A model generated the notes under the pieces. It was not told the origin of the DNA. It did no database searches and saw only the letters and a program-made list of their open reading frames with translations. A DNA stretch of 64,000 nt. Origin: Bacteroides mediterraneensis. GTDB taxonomy: Bacteria; Bacteroidota; Bacteroidia; Bacteroidales; Bacteroidaceae. The position numbers were made by a program, and so were the translations under genes. Location of the stretch: the NCBI RefSeq assembly GCF_900128455.1, contig NZ_LT635783.1, positions 902,823-966,822 of the forward strand, written 5' to 3'. Below, piece after piece: positions 1 to 10,847 of the stretch. Each line of letters opens with the position of its first letter. The stretch's first letter is position 1.

Positions 1-326
1 GTGCTCGTATTCCCAAAGGTTCTGCTCCGGACAGTGAGAATTATATAGGGGCTATTTTGGGGTGTGATACTTTGGGTAGAGACTGGGTAGTGGAACAGTC
101 GTATAATCATACTTTGTCTGTGAGAGATAGAGAATGGAAGTTTATCGAGCCTAATAATGGTCCTGCTGGTATTCCATGGATACCTGAAGTTGAATCTGGA
201 AATAGTACTGAACCTCAGCTTTATTATCTTAAAAATGATGAATATGAGAAAGTGAATTGTGCCAAAGATAATAAAGAGAAAGTTATAGAGTTTATGGATA
301 TATTGAAAAAACTGAGAAAAATGTGA
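1..326 (+). CDS. Sulfatase, C-terminal fragment (cut by window edge)
   Basis: The reading frame is open from the left edge, so only about 107 C-terminal residues are visible. The segment LGRDWVVEQSYNHTLSVRD followed by EWKFIEP matches the C-terminal subdomain of type I (formylglycine-dependent) sulfatases, where a short strand carries the sequence R-D-x-x-W-K. The catalytic CxPxR region lies outside the window. In gut Bacteroidales such enzymes usually desulfate mucin or algal glycans in the periplasm, but the substrate cannot be read from this piece. The stop is TGA at 324-326. No neighbour on the same strand follows within 500 bases. The family call is fairly safe; the specificity is unknown. 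Confidence 0.72.
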   Translation, partial: ARIPKGSAPDSENYIGAILGCDTLGRDWVVEQSYNHTLSVRDREWKFIEPNNGPAGIPWIPEVESGNSTEPQLYYLKNDEYEKVNCAKDNKEKVIEFMDILKKLRKM

Positions 327-404
327 CCTTTAATTTTTTTCTTATTAGAAATTTGAATTTATTAAACTGGCATGCATTGTATACTTAGGGGTTGGAGAAT
401 AGTT

Positions 405-445
405 AGTATTCTTCGGGAAGTGAGAAGTCCATCCCGAAGAATACT
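405..445. terminator. Perfect 14-bp inverted repeat, possible terminator
   Basis: AGTATTCTTCGGGA at 405-418 is exactly complementary to TCCCGAAGAATACT at 432-445, with a 13-base loop. It lies 80 bases after the sulfatase stop and has no clear T run, so it may be a 3'-end hairpin or the edge of the neighbouring mobile-element remnant. Confidence 0.45.
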
Positions 446-463
446 AGAATTATAAAAATAACC

Positions 464-744
464 TGAGCTCGAAATGAAGTCAAAAAATAGAAAGTTGTCT
501 GTCTGTTATTGATAAAGTTTACGTCAATGTTTGGTCTTCTTATCCTTAATCATATATTTTTTCTGTCGTAATGTAGAATTCCTTACAAAAATCATCGGCC
601 ATACAATAAATCTCTGTAACTTTAGACTTTAGAAACATAGCAGTTATCGTTTAAATGTTATAATTGGTCACTATAAATTTAGTGATTTTATTGCTATGAT
701 TTTGATTATCAGTAAAATATATTTATTATTATTTCGAACTCACA
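464..744 (-). mobile_element. Decayed IS982-like insertion sequence remnant
   Basis: The motif TGAGCTCGAAAT at 466-477 recurs inverted with 11 of 12 matches as ATTTCGAACTCA at 731-742. This gives terminal inverted repeats about 280 bp apart. Between them, on the minus strand, lies the start of a transposase (638 down to about 505). The element is far shorter than a complete IS of this type, so most of the transposase is deleted. The family name comes from recalled resemblance of the N-terminus and is not verified. Confidence 0.45.
505..638 (-). pseudogene. Transposase N-terminal fragment (IS982-like), frameshifted
   Basis: Read leftward from ATG at 638, the frame gives MFLKSKVTEIYCMADDFCKE and then stops at 546-548. 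Shifting by one base restores a continuation reading MIKDKKTKH followed by a stop. The K-V-T-E-I-Y-C-x-A-D-D-F-C-K-E-F pattern resembles the start of IS982-family transposases common in Bacteroidales. No catalytic DDE region remains. This is a dead relic. Confidence 0.45.
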
Positions 745-848
745 TTAATTAGGAAGAGTTGCTGCATAATTTCTGGGGAGAAATCACCTTTCATACCATA
801 AATCTCTGTAATTTTAACCTCCGGGAATCTGCCAGGGATTTTCTTGTA
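729..848 (-). pseudogene. Second related transposase-start remnant
   Basis: On the minus strand the open stretch from 848 down to the stop at 729-731 includes VKITEIYGMKGDF, which resembles the other remnant's KVTEIYCMADDF. At DNA level, 600-624 and 792-816 match at 23 of 25 positions. No start codon exists in this frame. It looks like the N-terminal part of a second, older or nested copy of the same kind of element, now non-coding. Confidence 0.35.
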
Positions 849-879
849 TCATATTTATATGTGGGGGTAAGATTGATTG

Positions 880-1446
880 ATGAAAAATATTATTGAGAGT
901 ATCAGAAAGCAATGTCCTGTATCCGACTCTACTATCAAGGAGCTGGAGTCTTATTTGACACCTTGTACTTTTCCTAAAAAGTACCAGCTGATTAAAGAGG
1001 GAATTTATTGCAAATATGCCTATTTCATAGAAAAAGGTACCATAAGAGCCTATTGGGTTGTGGATGGGGAAGAATATACCACTTCATTTGGCACAGAAGG
1101 CGGCATTGTGTTCAGTATGGATGAACTTTATTACAACCGGAAAAGTGAGGAATATGTAGAAACCTTGGAGGAAGTGCAAGCCTACAGAATCAGTATAACC
1201 GACCTCCAACATCTGTTCGAAACGAATCTGGAACTATGCAACTGGGGAAGAATCATCCATCAGAATGAATACAGAAGGCTCCACAGAAGTCATAAAGAGC
1301 GGCTGTCGCTCCCGGCCAAGGAACGTTATGAGGAATTCCAGAAACAGTTTCCCGAAATATGCAGGAAGGTGAACTTGAAATACATTGCTTCTTATCTGGG
1401 GATTACCCTTTCCACGCTCAGCAGACTGCGAAGCAAGAAGCCATAA
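880..1446 (+). CDS. Crp/Fnr-family transcriptional regulator
   Basis: A 188-residue protein with a cyclic-nucleotide-binding-like beta-barrel in about residues 20-115 (YQLIKEGIYCKYAYFIEKG, then GTEGGIVFSMDEL). A short helix-turn-helix ends the protein (YIASYLGITLSTLSRLRSKK). This compact form with a C-terminal LGIT...LSR helix is typical of Bacteroidetes Crp-like proteins, most of which lack proof of cAMP binding. ATG at 880 is preferred over TTG at 877; a G-rich stretch lies about 12 bases upstream. The acyltransferase follows after 71 bases with its own -7 box, so co-regulation is possible but unproven. Target genes are unknown. Confidence 0.85.
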   Translation: MKNIIESIRKQCPVSDSTIKELESYLTPCTFPKKYQLIKEGIYCKYAYFIEKGTIRAYWVVDGEEYTTSFGTEGGIVFSMDELYYNRKSEEYVETLEEVQAYRISITDLQHLFETNLELCNWGRIIHQNEYRRLHRSHKERLSLPAKERYEEFQKQFPEICRKVNLKYIASYLGITLSTLSRLRSKKP

Positions 1447-1483
1447 TTTGATGTAGGACAAATTTTAATTGGGGGTGATTCCC

Positions 1484-1491
1484 TATCTTTG
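1484..1491 (+). promoter_or_regulatory. Bacteroidetes -7 box for the acyltransferase
   Basis: TATCTTTG matches TAnnTTTG and lies 27 bases before the ATG at 1518. No strong TTTG is seen at the usual upstream spacing. Confidence 0.5.
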
Positions 1492-1517
1492 CAGGGTCAC
1501 ATTCAATTTATTCCAAT

Positions 1518-2675
1518 ATGAATCATCTAATTTCTTCCTCGGCCTTTGCCGATACGAAACCCCATTATGAACTGCTCGACGGACTGAGAGGAGTGGCTGC
1601 ACTGCTGGTGGTGTTTTATCACATTTTTGAAGGATTTTCCTTTGCCGGAGGGGGCACCCTCATCACGGTCATCAACCACGGCTACCTGGCCGTCGACTTT
1701 TTCTTTATACTTTCGGGCTTTGTCATCGGCTATGCTTACGACGACCGATGGAAGAAGAACCTGACCTTGAAGGGCTTCTTCAAGCGAAGACTGATTCGCC
1801 TCCATCCGATGATTGTCATGGGAGCGGTCATCGGTTGCCTCACCTTCTTTATCCAGGGAGGGGTGAAGTGGGACGGCACGCAGGTGGCTACCTCCGCGGT
1901 CATGCTGGCTCTCTTGCTGGCCATGTTTTTCATTCCGGCCTATCCGGGAGCGGGTTATGACGTACGCGGAAACGGGGAGATGTTTTCGCTGAACGGTCCC
2001 AGCTGGTCGCTGTTTTTTGAATACATCGGGAACCTCCTTTATGCCCTTTTCATCCATCGGTTGGGCAACAAAGCGCTGACCGTCCTGGTGATATTGCTTG
2101 GATTAGGACTCTCCTGGTTTGCCTTGTCCGACGTGGTGGGCTACGGTATGATTGGCGTGGGCTGGACACTCGACAGACTGAACTTCTGGGGAGGAATGTT
2201 GCGGATGCTCTTTCCGTTCACGCTGGGAATGCTGATATCGCGGAATTTCCGCCCGTTGAAGGTTCGGGGGGCGTTCTGGATTTGCAGCGTCATTCTGCTG
2301 GTGCTTTTTTGTGTACCTTATATTGGGGGCCATTCGCCCGTGTGTCTGAACGGGGTGTTCGAGATGGTCTGCATTGTCCTCATATTCCCTATGCTGGTTT
2401 GTCTGGGGGCCTCCGGACAGACCACCGACAAGCGGTCGACCCGTATTTGCAAGTTTTTAGGCGATATATCCTATCCGTTGTATGCCATTCACTATCCTTT
2501 GATGTACCTGTTCTATGCGTGGCTGATTGAAAACAAACTGTACACGCTGGGAGAAACCTGGCCGATGGCGGCACTGGTTTATTTCGGAAGCATCGTCTTG
2601 GCCTATCTGTGTCTGAAACTCTATGATGAGCCTGTAAGGAAGTGGCTGGGCAGGAAGTTTGTAATCACACTTTGA
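1518..2675 (+). CDS. Acyltransferase 3 family membrane protein
   Basis: A 385-residue integral membrane protein of the acyltransferase 3 family (Pfam Acyl_transf_3). It begins with the family hallmark LLDGLRGVAALLVVFYHIF, where the histidine is the likely catalytic residue. FFFILSGFVIGYAY and FKRRLIRLHP follow, with about ten hydrophobic segments in all. The C-terminus ISYPLYAIHYPLMYLF is also typical. Such enzymes O-acylate surface sugars, lipids or peptides in the envelope; the acceptor here is unknown. The gene runs 11 bases into the 3' end of the convergent topB. It has its own promoter-like box and no sugar-synthesis neighbours. Confidence 0.85.
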   Translation: MNHLISSSAFADTKPHYELLDGLRGVAALLVVFYHIFEGFSFAGGGTLITVINHGYLAVDFFFILSGFVIGYAYDDRWKKNLTLKGFFKRRLIRLHPMIVMGAVIGCLTFFIQGGVKWDGTQVATSAVMLALLLAMFFIPAYPGAGYDVRGNGEMFSLNGPSWSLFFEYIGNLLYALFIHRLGNKALTVLVILLGLGLSWFALSDVVGYGMIGVGWTLDRLNFWGGMLRMLFPFTLGMLISRNFRPLKVRGAFWICSVILLVLFCVPYIGGHSPVCLNGVFEMVCIVLIFPMLVCLGASGQTTDKRSTRICKFLGDISYPLYAIHYPLMYLFYAWLIENKLYTLGETWPMAALVYFGSIVLAYLCLKLYDEPVRKWLGRKFVITL

Positions 2676-4824
2676 AGGGTTTGCGGAACTTGCATCCGTT
2701 TTTCCACTGCGAGCAGCCATAGGCCGTCTTTCCCTTGATGATGATTCCCGTGCCGCATACGGGGCAGGCTTTGCCCAAAATACTGTCGTCGGCAGGAAGG
2801 GTATCCTCTTTAGGAGTATCCGGCGCGGTGGCTTTCTTGCTGGCCCGTGGCTTGCGGGGAGCGGCTTTCTTCTTGGGCTCACCGTCGTTGCCCTTGGGGA
2901 CAGCGGCTTTTTTCAACGGGATTTTCGGACTGTCGTCGGTAGTGACAGTGACACGGCGGTTGCTGTTGTCGCGCAACACACTGTACACAATGTCGGTGAC
3001 CATCTGTTTCAGTTCGGCCAGGAAGGTACCCGCATCGTAGCTCTTCCGCTCGATTTCCCGCAGTTTCTTTTCCCAAATACCGGTCAGTTCGGCCGATTTC
3101 AACAGTTCTTCGTGAATCAGCTGAATCAGTTCCACACCCGTAGGAGTGGCAATCAGGTTTTTACGTTCCTTGCGGATGTAATGCCGCTTGAACAAAGTCT
3201 CGATGATGGCGGCACGGGTAGACGGGCGGCCGATGCCGTTCTCCTTCAAGGCATCCCGCAGTTCGTCGTTGTCCACCAGCTTTCCGGCGGTTTCCATGGC
3301 ACGCAGCAGAGTAGCCTCAGTATAGGGTCGGGGCGGCTGTGTCCATTTTTCGTTGAGCATCGGACTGTGCGGACCGCTTTCTCCCTTGGTGAAGGCAGGC
3401 AACACGCTTTCTTCTTCATTTTCCTTGTTTTCTTCCGACACGTCCTTGGCAAAGATGACCCGCCAGCCGGGTTCCAGAATCTGTTTGCCGGTTACTTTGA
3501 ACTCTATCTGGTCGGCTTCTCCGATGACGGTGGTCGTCGAGAATTTGCAGTCGGGGTAGAACACTGCGATGAAGCGCCGCGCTATCAGGTCGAATACCCG
3601 TTTCTCCATGTCGCTGAGGCCCTGCGGCTGTACGCCCGTAGGGATGATGGCATGGTGGTCGGTCACCTTGCTGTTGTCGAATACTTTTTTCGACTTGAAG
3701 AGCGGTTTCCCGGCCAGTACGCCCGTATAAACGGTATAATCTTTCAGTCCCTCCAGAATTTTCGGACACTTGGGATAGATGTCATCGCTCAGGAAAGTGG
3801 TATCCACACGCGGATAGGTGGCCACCTTCTTTTCATACAACGACTGGATGAGCTGCAAGGTCATGTCGGCCGAGTAGCTGAATTTCTTGTTGCATTCTAC
3901 TTGAAGGGAAGTCAGGTCGAACAGGCGGGGAGGAGCTTCTGTACCTTTCTTGGAACTGACTTCAGTCACGGTGAAGTCTACGTTCCGGATGCGTTCCAGC
4001 AAATCTTTTCCCGTCTGTTCGTCGGTAATCTGCGGAATGCCTCGGTTGGCATCAGCCTGTGTCTTTTTCTTGGCCGAAGGATTCTCTTTTTCCTTTTCGG
4101 CTTCTTCTGCCAGTTCCTCGTCACTTTTGCGTACGATGGCCGAGAAGACCGTATCCCGGTATACCGTCTTCAGTTCCCAGTACTGTTTGGGTACAAAATG
4201 TTCGATTTCCTGCTGTCTTTTCACAATCAGGGCCAGGGTAGGTGTCTGTACCCGCCCGATGGAAAGTACCTGTTTGTTCTGTCCGTATTTCAGAGTATAG
4301 AGTCGGGTAGCATTCATGCCCAAGGTCCAGTCGCCGATGGCCCGGCTCAGTCCGGCTTCGTAGAGCGGCTGGAACTCCGACTGGTCTTTCAAGTGTGCAA
4401 AGCCGTCGCGGATGGCCTCTTCCGTCAGTGAGGAAATCCAGAGCCGTTTGACCGGACACTTGGCTCCGGCCTTCTGCATTACCCACCGTTGGATGAGTTC
4501 TCCTTCCTGGCCGGCATCCCCACAGTTGATAATCATTTCGGCTTCCTGCATCAGCTTTTCGATGATGTGGAACTGCTTTTCAATCCCGCTGTCGTTGATC
4601 AGCTTGATGCCGAAGCGGGGAGGAATCATGGGAAGTGTACTCAGGCTCCACGTTTTCCATGAAGGAGTATATTCATGCGGTTCTTTCAGGGTACACAAAT
4701 GCCCGAATGTCCAGGTCACCTGGTATCCGTTTCCTTCAATGTATCCTTCTTTTCGGTTCTTGGCTCCCAGCACGTCGGCGATGTCGCGTGCCACGCTGGG
4801 CTTTTCGGCGATGCAAACTATCAT
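2665..4824 (-). CDS. topB: DNA topoisomerase III (type IA)
   Basis: A 719-residue type IA topoisomerase that nicks and passes single DNA strands, decatenating and resolving recombination intermediates. The N-terminal Toprim fold starts at MIVCIAEKPSVARDIA and includes NCGDAGQEGELI. The catalytic tyrosine is Y337 in VATYPRVDT. The gene ends with a four-cysteine zinc ribbon (CPVCGTG...CSQWKNGC). A basic Lys/Ala/Pro linker precedes the ribbon. ATG at 4824 is chosen because the conserved start MIVCIAEKP begins there; a longer frame from 4848 adds eight unconserved residues. RecQ, a common partner of topoisomerase III, is encoded elsewhere in this window (48186-50018). The length and zinc ribbon suit a chromosomal TopB. 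Confidence 0.93.
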   Translation of the reverse strand: MIVCIAEKPSVARDIADVLGAKNRKEGYIEGNGYQVTWTFGHLCTLKEPHEYTPSWKTWSLSTLPMIPPRFGIKLINDSGIEKQFHIIEKLMQEAEMIINCGDAGQEGELIQRWVMQKAGAKCPVKRLWISSLTEEAIRDGFAHLKDQSEFQPLYEAGLSRAIGDWTLGMNATRLYTLKYGQNKQVLSIGRVQTPTLALIVKRQQEIEHFVPKQYWELKTVYRDTVFSAIVRKSDEELAEEAEKEKENPSAKKKTQADANRGIPQITDEQTGKDLLERIRNVDFTVTEVSSKKGTEAPPRLFDLTSLQVECNKKFSYSADMTLQLIQSLYEKKVATYPRVDTTFLSDDIYPKCPKILEGLKDYTVYTGVLAGKPLFKSKKVFDNSKVTDHHAIIPTGVQPQGLSDMEKRVFDLIARRFIAVFYPDCKFSTTTVIGEADQIEFKVTGKQILEPGWRVIFAKDVSEENKENEEESVLPAFTKGESGPHSPMLNEKWTQPPRPYTEATLLRAMETAGKLVDNDELRDALKENGIGRPSTRAAIIETLFKRHYIRKERKNLIATPTGVELIQLIHEELLKSAELTGIWEKKLREIERKSYDAGTFLAELKQMVTDIVYSVLRDNSNRRVTVTTDDSPKIPLKKAAVPKGNDGEPKKKAAPRKPRASKKATAPDTPKEDTLPADDSILGKACPVCGTGIIIKGKTAYGCSQWKNGCKFRKPFKV

Positions 4825-4886
4825 GGTCTTTCTTTCAATATGGGGCAAAATTACGCAAAGTTGCCTGAATAGAAAAATAAAATCTT

Positions 4887-4894
4887 TATCTTTG
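4887..4894 (+). promoter_or_regulatory. -7 box upstream of the YugP-like protease
   Basis: TATCTTTG matches TAnnTTTG. It lies between the divergent starts of topB and the protease gene, about 76 bases before the ATG at 4971. Confidence 0.5.
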
Positions 4895-4970
4895 AGCGGA
4901 AACGACTGACAGCCTTTCTTTTGGCAAGGTTTTTGTAAGATAGAATATATAACGATTAAATGAAGAATTT

Positions 4971-5648
4971 ATGTTGATTTGGATTGTATTTATAGGTATT
5001 GCGATTCTCAGTTACATGGTGCAGGCCAGCCTGAAGAGTAAGTTTGAGAAATATTCCCAGATTCCGCTGACCAATGGGATGACGGGAAGGGAAGTCGCCG
5101 AAAAAATGTTGCGTGACAACGGTATTTACGACGTGACGGTGACCAGTACGTCGGGTATGCTGACCGACCATTATAACCCGATGAACAAGACGGTGAACCT
5201 GAGTGAAGGGGTTTATGGAAGTGCAAGTGTGGCTGCGGCGGCAGTAGCTGCCCATGAGTGTGGACATGCCGTACAGCATGCGCGGGGATATGCGCCTTTG
5301 CGGATGCGTTCAGCATTGGTACCGGTGGTACAGTTTTCTTCTTCCATCGTTTCTTGGGTGCTGCTGGCAGGTATCCTTATGGTAAATTCTTTCCCGCAGC
5401 TGCTGCTGATTGGCATTTGTCTGTTTGCCATGACTACCTTGTTCAGTATTATTACGCTCCCGGTAGAGATTGATGCCAGTCGTCGGGCGTTGGCGTGGTT
5501 GAGTCGGGCAGGTATCACCAATGCCTTCAACCACCAGCAGGCCACGGATGCCTTGAAGTCGGCTGCCTATACGTATGTAGTAGCGGCACTGGGTTCATTG
5601 GCTACGTTGATTTACTACGTGACAATTTATATGAATCGCCGCGAGTAA
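4971..5648 (+). CDS. Membrane zinc metallopeptidase, YugP-like
   Basis: A 225-residue membrane protein of the YugP-like zinc metallopeptidase family. It has an N-terminal membrane helix (WIVFIGIAILSYMVQ), the zinc-binding motif HECGH at residues 95-99 inside AAHECGHAVQHARGYAPL, two central membrane helices, and a last hydrophobic segment before the C-terminus. The second half carries EIDASRRALAWL, characteristic of the family. Substrates are not established for this family. It stands alone between topB (divergent) and hisS, each with its own promoter-like box. The family assignment is firm; the role is unknown. Confidence 0.88.
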   Translation: MLIWIVFIGIAILSYMVQASLKSKFEKYSQIPLTNGMTGREVAEKMLRDNGIYDVTVTSTSGMLTDHYNPMNKTVNLSEGVYGSASVAAAAVAAHECGHAVQHARGYAPLRMRSALVPVVQFSSSIVSWVLLAGILMVNSFPQLLLIGICLFAMTTLFSIITLPVEIDASRRALAWLSRAGITNAFNHQQATDALKSAAYTYVVAALGSLATLIYYVTIYMNRRE

Positions 5649-5695
5649 GCGTGAAATCCTTCCATTTTGTGTGCGGAAGGTAGAAATTTTATTCG

Positions 5696-5703
5696 TAATT
5701 TTG
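5696..5703 (+). promoter_or_regulatory. -7 box for hisS
   Basis: TAATTTTG matches TAnnTTTG and ends 27 bases before the hisS ATG. A TTTG at 5666-5669 is slightly too far upstream to be a convincing -33 element. Confidence 0.5.
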
Positions 5704-5730
5704 CCCCGTTAATTTAAAGACTGATTCATT

Positions 5731-7095
5731 ATGGCAACAAAACCAAGTATACCGAAAGGAACAAGAGACTTTTCGCCGGTGGAAATGGCGAAACGTAACT
5801 ATATATTCAACACGATTCGCGAAGTGTTCTATCTTTATGGCTTTCAGCAGATAGAGACTCCTTCCATGGAAAACCTGTCTACCTTGATGGGTAAGTACGG
5901 GGAGGAAGGTGATAAGCTGCTTTTCAAAATCCAGAATTCGGGGGATTATTTCTCCGGGCTGACCGATGAAGAGCTGTTGAGCCGGAACGCAGCCAAGCTG
6001 GCCAGCAAGTTCTGTGAGAAGGGTTTGCGCTATGACCTGACGGTTCCTTTCGCACGTTACGTGGTGATGCACCGTGATGAAATCACTTTCCCGTTCAAGC
6101 GTTTCCAGATTCAGCCGGTATGGCGTGCCGACCGTCCTCAGAAGGGGCGTTACCGTGAGTTCTACCAGTGTGATGCCGACGTGGTGGGCAGCAATTCTCT
6201 GCTGAACGAGGTGGAACTGGTGCAGATGATTGATACGGTGTTCCAGAAATTCGGTATCCGGGTTTCCATTAAGATTAATAACCGCAAGATTCTGACCGGT
6301 ATTGCAGAAATTATCGGAGAAGCAGATAAGATTGTCGACATTACGGTAGCCATCGACAAGTTGGATAAAATCGGTTTGGACAATGTGAATGCGGAATTGG
6401 CTTCAAAGGGTATTCCGCAGGAAGCGATTGACAAGTTGCAGCCGATTATCTTGCTGAGCGGTTCGAACGAAGAAAAACTGGCTACATTGAAGAATGTGCT
6501 GGCTGCCAGTGAAACCGGTCTGAAAGGGGTGGAGGAAAGCGAATTTATCCTGAAGACGATTGCCGGACTAGGCATCAAGTCGGAAGTGGAACTGGATTTG
6601 ACGTTGGCCCGCGGATTGAATTATTATACAGGAGCCATTTTTGAAGTGAAGGCCTTGGATGTACAGATTGGTAGTATTAGCGGAGGTGGCCGTTATGACA
6701 ACCTGACAGGTGTGTTCGGTATGGACGGTATGTCAGGGGTAGGCATCTCTTTCGGTGCCGACCGTATTTACGATGTGCTGAACCAGCTGGATTTGTATCC
6801 GAAGGAAGCCGTGAACGGCACGCAGCTGCTGTTCGTTAACTTTGGCGAGGCGGAAGCGGCTTATGTACTTCCGATTTTGTCACAGGCGCGTGCGGCAGGT
6901 ATCCGTGCGGAAATCTATCCGGATGCAGCCAAGATGAAAAAGCAGATGAGCTATGCCAATGCGAAGATGGTGCCGTTTGTGGCCATTGTGGGCGAGAATG
7001 AGATGAAAGAAGGAAAAGTGACACTGAAGAATATGGCAAGCGGCGAGCAGTCGCTGGTCACTCCGGATGAACTGGTGGATGCCATTCACGGATAA
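5731..7095 (+). CDS. hisS: Histidyl-tRNA synthetase
   Basis: A 454-residue class II aminoacyl-tRNA synthetase that charges tRNA-His in the cytoplasm. Motif 1 lies near [18 protein letters not shown]. Motif 2 is in [18 protein letters not shown]. The histidine-specific signature is [14 protein letters not shown]. Motif 3 is in [20 protein letters not shown]. An anticodon-binding domain occupies about residues 360-454. Length and start agree with the family. The gene is monocistronic in appearance: an upstream -7 box and a downstream intrinsic terminator bracket it. Confidence 0.97.
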   Translation: MATKPSIPKGTRDFSPVEMAKRNYIFNTIREVFYLYGFQQIETPSMENLSTLMGKYGEEGDKLLFKIQNSGDYFSGLTDEELLSRNAAKLASKFCEKGLRYDLTVPFARYVVMHRDEITFPFKRFQIQPVWRADRPQKGRYREFYQCDADVVGSNSLLNEVELVQMIDTVFQKFGIRVSIKINNRKILTGIAEIIGEADKIVDITVAIDKLDKIGLDNVNAELASKGIPQEAIDKLQPIILLSGSNEEKLATLKNVLAASETGLKGVEESEFILKTIAGLGIKSEVELDLTLARGLNYYTGAIFEVKALDVQIGSISGGGRYDNLTGVFGMDGMSGVGISFGADRIYDVLNQLDLYPKEAVNGTQLLFVNFGEAEAAYVLPILSQARAAGIRAEIYPDAAKMKKQMSYANAKMVPFVAIVGENEMKEGKVTLKNMASGEQSLVTPDELVDAIHG

Positions 7096-7127
7096 GTGTG
7101 ATTCATTATATAAATAAAACAATAAGG

Positions 7128-7199
7128 ACACAGGTTTCACGGGAGAAGGCGGAAGATGTAAAGGCTTCGGACTTCGGTTTCGTGGAACCTGTGTTTTTT
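7128..7199 (+). terminator. Intrinsic terminator after hisS
   Basis: ACACAGGTTTCACG at 7128-7141 pairs with CGTGGAACCTGTGT at 7181-7194 (one G-T pair), followed by a run of T residues to 7199. The loop is long at about 39 bases. Confidence 0.75.
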
Positions 7200-7237
7200 G
7201 TCGGTCTACTTTGATAAATTAAATAATTGCAGAAGGT

Positions 7238-8647
7238 ATGGAAATCGTATATTTAGTGATGGGCATGATAGTGGGGGGGCTGCTTGGCTATTTGTTTGCT
7301 GCCCGGAAATCGGTAGCTTTGCGCTCACAGTTGCAGTGGAGCGAGGCACATGCCCAGGATTTGCTTCAAGCAGAGAAGGAACGTGCGGCGGCTTTAGCAG
7401 AACAGTATAAGAAAGAGACGGAGAGACTGCACGGGCAGTTGGACGAACTTTCCGGAAAGTGGAGTGAGACCGGTCGGGCATTGGCAGCTTCACAAGCGGA
7501 ACGTCGGAATTTGGAAGAGCGTTTGATGCATCAGAAGGAAGAAGTGGAGCAGTTGCGGAAGCAGTTGAATATGGAGTTTGAGAACATGGCCAACCGCATT
7601 TTCCAGCAGAAGACGGAGGCTTTCAACCGACTCAGCTCGGAAACGCTAGGCAATCTGTTGAAACCTTTCGGCGAAAACCTGAAGGAGTTCAAGCATCAAG
7701 TTGAAGAAGTGTATGATAAGGAATCCAAACAGCGCTTTTCATTGGAGGACCGTATCAAGGAACTGATGCAGCTGAACAAGCAGATTAGTGACGATGCCAA
7801 CAACCTGACCCGGGCCTTGAAAGGAGATTCCAAGATGCAGGGAAACTGGGGAGAAATGATTCTGGAAACCATTTTGGAGAACTCCGGATTGCGGGAGGGG
7901 GAAGAATATTTCCGTCAGGAATTCTTGAAAGATGAGCATGGGGAACCGCTTAAGAATGAGCTGGGACAGCGGATGCAGCCCGATGTACTGGTGGTGTATC
8001 CGGACAACCGGCAGGTGATTATCGACTCGAAGGTATCGCTTACGGCCTACGCCAACTATGTGGGATGTGAGGATGCTGGACAGCGAGAACAGTACTTGAA
8101 AGCGCATCTGGTTTCGGTCAGGACACATATCGATGAATTGAGCCGGAAGGATTATTCCAGTTACAATGTGTCGGCCCTGGATTTCGTGATGATGTTCGTA
8201 CCCAACGAACCGGCTTATCTGCTGGCGTTGCAGGCCGATCCAGACTTATGGAACTATGCGTATCAGAAGAAAGTGGTGCTGATGAGTCCTACAAACCTGA
8301 TTGCGGCGCTGAGGCTGGCGCTGGATTTGTGGAAGCGGGAGTATCAGGTGAAAAACATTCAGGACATCATCAAGCGAGGTACCGTGCTGTATGAGAAACT
8401 GGTGGGATTTACCGAGACTTTCGAGAAAATCGGTGATACGCTACAGGCGGCTTCCACGGCTTACAAGAATGCTTTGGGACAGCTTTCGCAGGGAAAAGGT
8501 AATTTGATTCGTCAGGCGGACATGCTGACGGAGCTGGGGATTACGTCGAAAAAGAAATTCTCTCCCCGTCTCCGGCAAGAAGCAGATAAGGATGCGACGC
8601 CAGATTCTTCTGCAAGAGACCTGTTTACTTCTTTAGAAGAGAAATAA
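7238..8647 (+). CDS. rmuC: RmuC-family DNA recombination protein
   Basis: A 469-residue RmuC homologue. The N-terminus has one membrane anchor ([20 protein letters not shown]), then a long coiled coil rich in Glu, Arg and Gln (about residues 30-120). The conserved RmuC domain follows, with [40 protein letters not shown] and [15 protein letters not shown]. The central part resembles restriction-endonuclease-type folds, with D...DSK as the probable catalytic core. In E. coli RmuC limits inversion at short inverted repeats. It follows hisS after a terminator; groES follows 175 bases later with a different promoter type. Confidence 0.92.
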   Translation: MEIVYLVMGMIVGGLLGYLFAARKSVALRSQLQWSEAHAQDLLQAEKERAAALAEQYKKETERLHGQLDELSGKWSETGRALAASQAERRNLEERLMHQKEEVEQLRKQLNMEFENMANRIFQQKTEAFNRLSSETLGNLLKPFGENLKEFKHQVEEVYDKESKQRFSLEDRIKELMQLNKQISDDANNLTRALKGDSKMQGNWGEMILETILENSGLREGEEYFRQEFLKDEHGEPLKNELGQRMQPDVLVVYPDNRQVIIDSKVSLTAYANYVGCEDAGQREQYLKAHLVSVRTHIDELSRKDYSSYNVSALDFVMMFVPNEPAYLLALQADPDLWNYAYQKKVVLMSPTNLIAALRLALDLWKREYQVKNIQDIIKRGTVLYEKLVGFTETFEKIGDTLQAASTAYKNALGQLSQGKGNLIRQADMLTELGITSKKKFSPRLRQEADKDATPDSSARDLFTSLEEK

Positions 8648-8677
8648 GAATGGAAGGAAGAAAAAAACTGTTTATGA

Positions 8678-8752
8678 TGTCAGCGTTCAAATCCACTTTG
8701 TCAGTAAAATCATGTCAGAATGGCAGTTTTGAGCTTTGGCACGCTTTTCGTA
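8678..8752 (+). promoter_or_regulatory. Repeated TGTCAG/TGGCA motifs upstream of groESL
   Basis: TGTCAG occurs at 8678, 8699 and 8713. TGGCAG follows at 8721 and TGGCACG at 8737. No TAnnTTTG box is present between rmuC and groES. The last motif, TGGCACG followed by CTTTTCG, partly resembles a sigma-54 -24/-12 site but lacks the GC at the -12 position. The cluster is a reasonable candidate for heat-shock control, unproven. Confidence 0.4.
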
Positions 8753-8822
8753 AGAAAGTTGATGCTTTCATGTACAACGCATGAGATTATAATCTAGTAT
8801 AAACGTAAAAAAATATAGCATT

Positions 8823-9095
8823 ATGAACATTAAACCATTAGCAGACAGAGTCCTGATTCTTCCGGCTCCTGCAGAAGAAAAAACAATCGGCGGTATTATT
8901 ATTCCTGACACAGCAAAAGAAAAACCGTTGCAGGGTGAAGTAGTGGCCGTAGGCCATGGCACAAAAGACGAAGAAATGGTCTTGAAAGTGGGCGATACGG
9001 TCTTGTACGGAAAATATTCTGGTACAGAAATCGAATACGAAGGCGTGAAGTATTTGATGATGCGTCAGAGCGATGTACTGGCAGTTTTGGGATAA
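8823..9095 (+). CDS. groES: Co-chaperonin GroES
   Basis: A 90-residue GroES. It forms the seven-membered lid of the GroEL folding chamber in the cytoplasm. It begins with [19 protein letters not shown]. The mobile loop that contacts GroEL covers about residues 16-32 ([18 protein letters not shown]), and the roof hairpin region follows. The length is usual for bacterial GroES. groEL follows 40 bases downstream, the classic operon order. The upstream region carries repeated hexamers rather than a standard -7 box, which suggests specialised stress control. Confidence 0.98.
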   Translation: MNIKPLADRVLILPAPAEEKTIGGIIIPDTAKEKPLQGEVVAVGHGTKDEEMVLKVGDTVLYGKYSGTEIEYEGVKYLMMRQSDVLAVLG

Positions 9096-9120
9096 TTCAT
9101 TCATTTATTTAAAAGATTAG

Positions 9121-10773
<1,653 letters not shown>

Positions 10774-10799
10774 TTTCTCCTTTCAAGCTATAAAAGTAA

Positions 10800-10833
10800 A
10801 ATCCCAACCGGATTTTCCGGCTGGGATTTTTTT
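10800..10833. terminator. Intrinsic terminator after groEL
   Basis: AATCCCAACCGG at 10800-10811 pairs with CCGGCTGGGATT (one mismatch), then a T run follows. It sits between the convergent groEL and the FAS1/SusD-like lipoprotein gene and could serve both strands. Confidence 0.85.
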
Positions 10834-10847
10834 GTATAAGAGAGAAT

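Noticed and set aside
3112..4431. A 439-residue plus-strand frame
   Set aside because: It lies wholly opposite topB, which has clear family motifs; it is a shadow of that gene.
8737..8752. A sigma-54 promoter for groESL
   Set aside because: TGGCACG fits the -24 part, but the -12 part reads TCGTA without the needed GC, so I report only a motif cluster.
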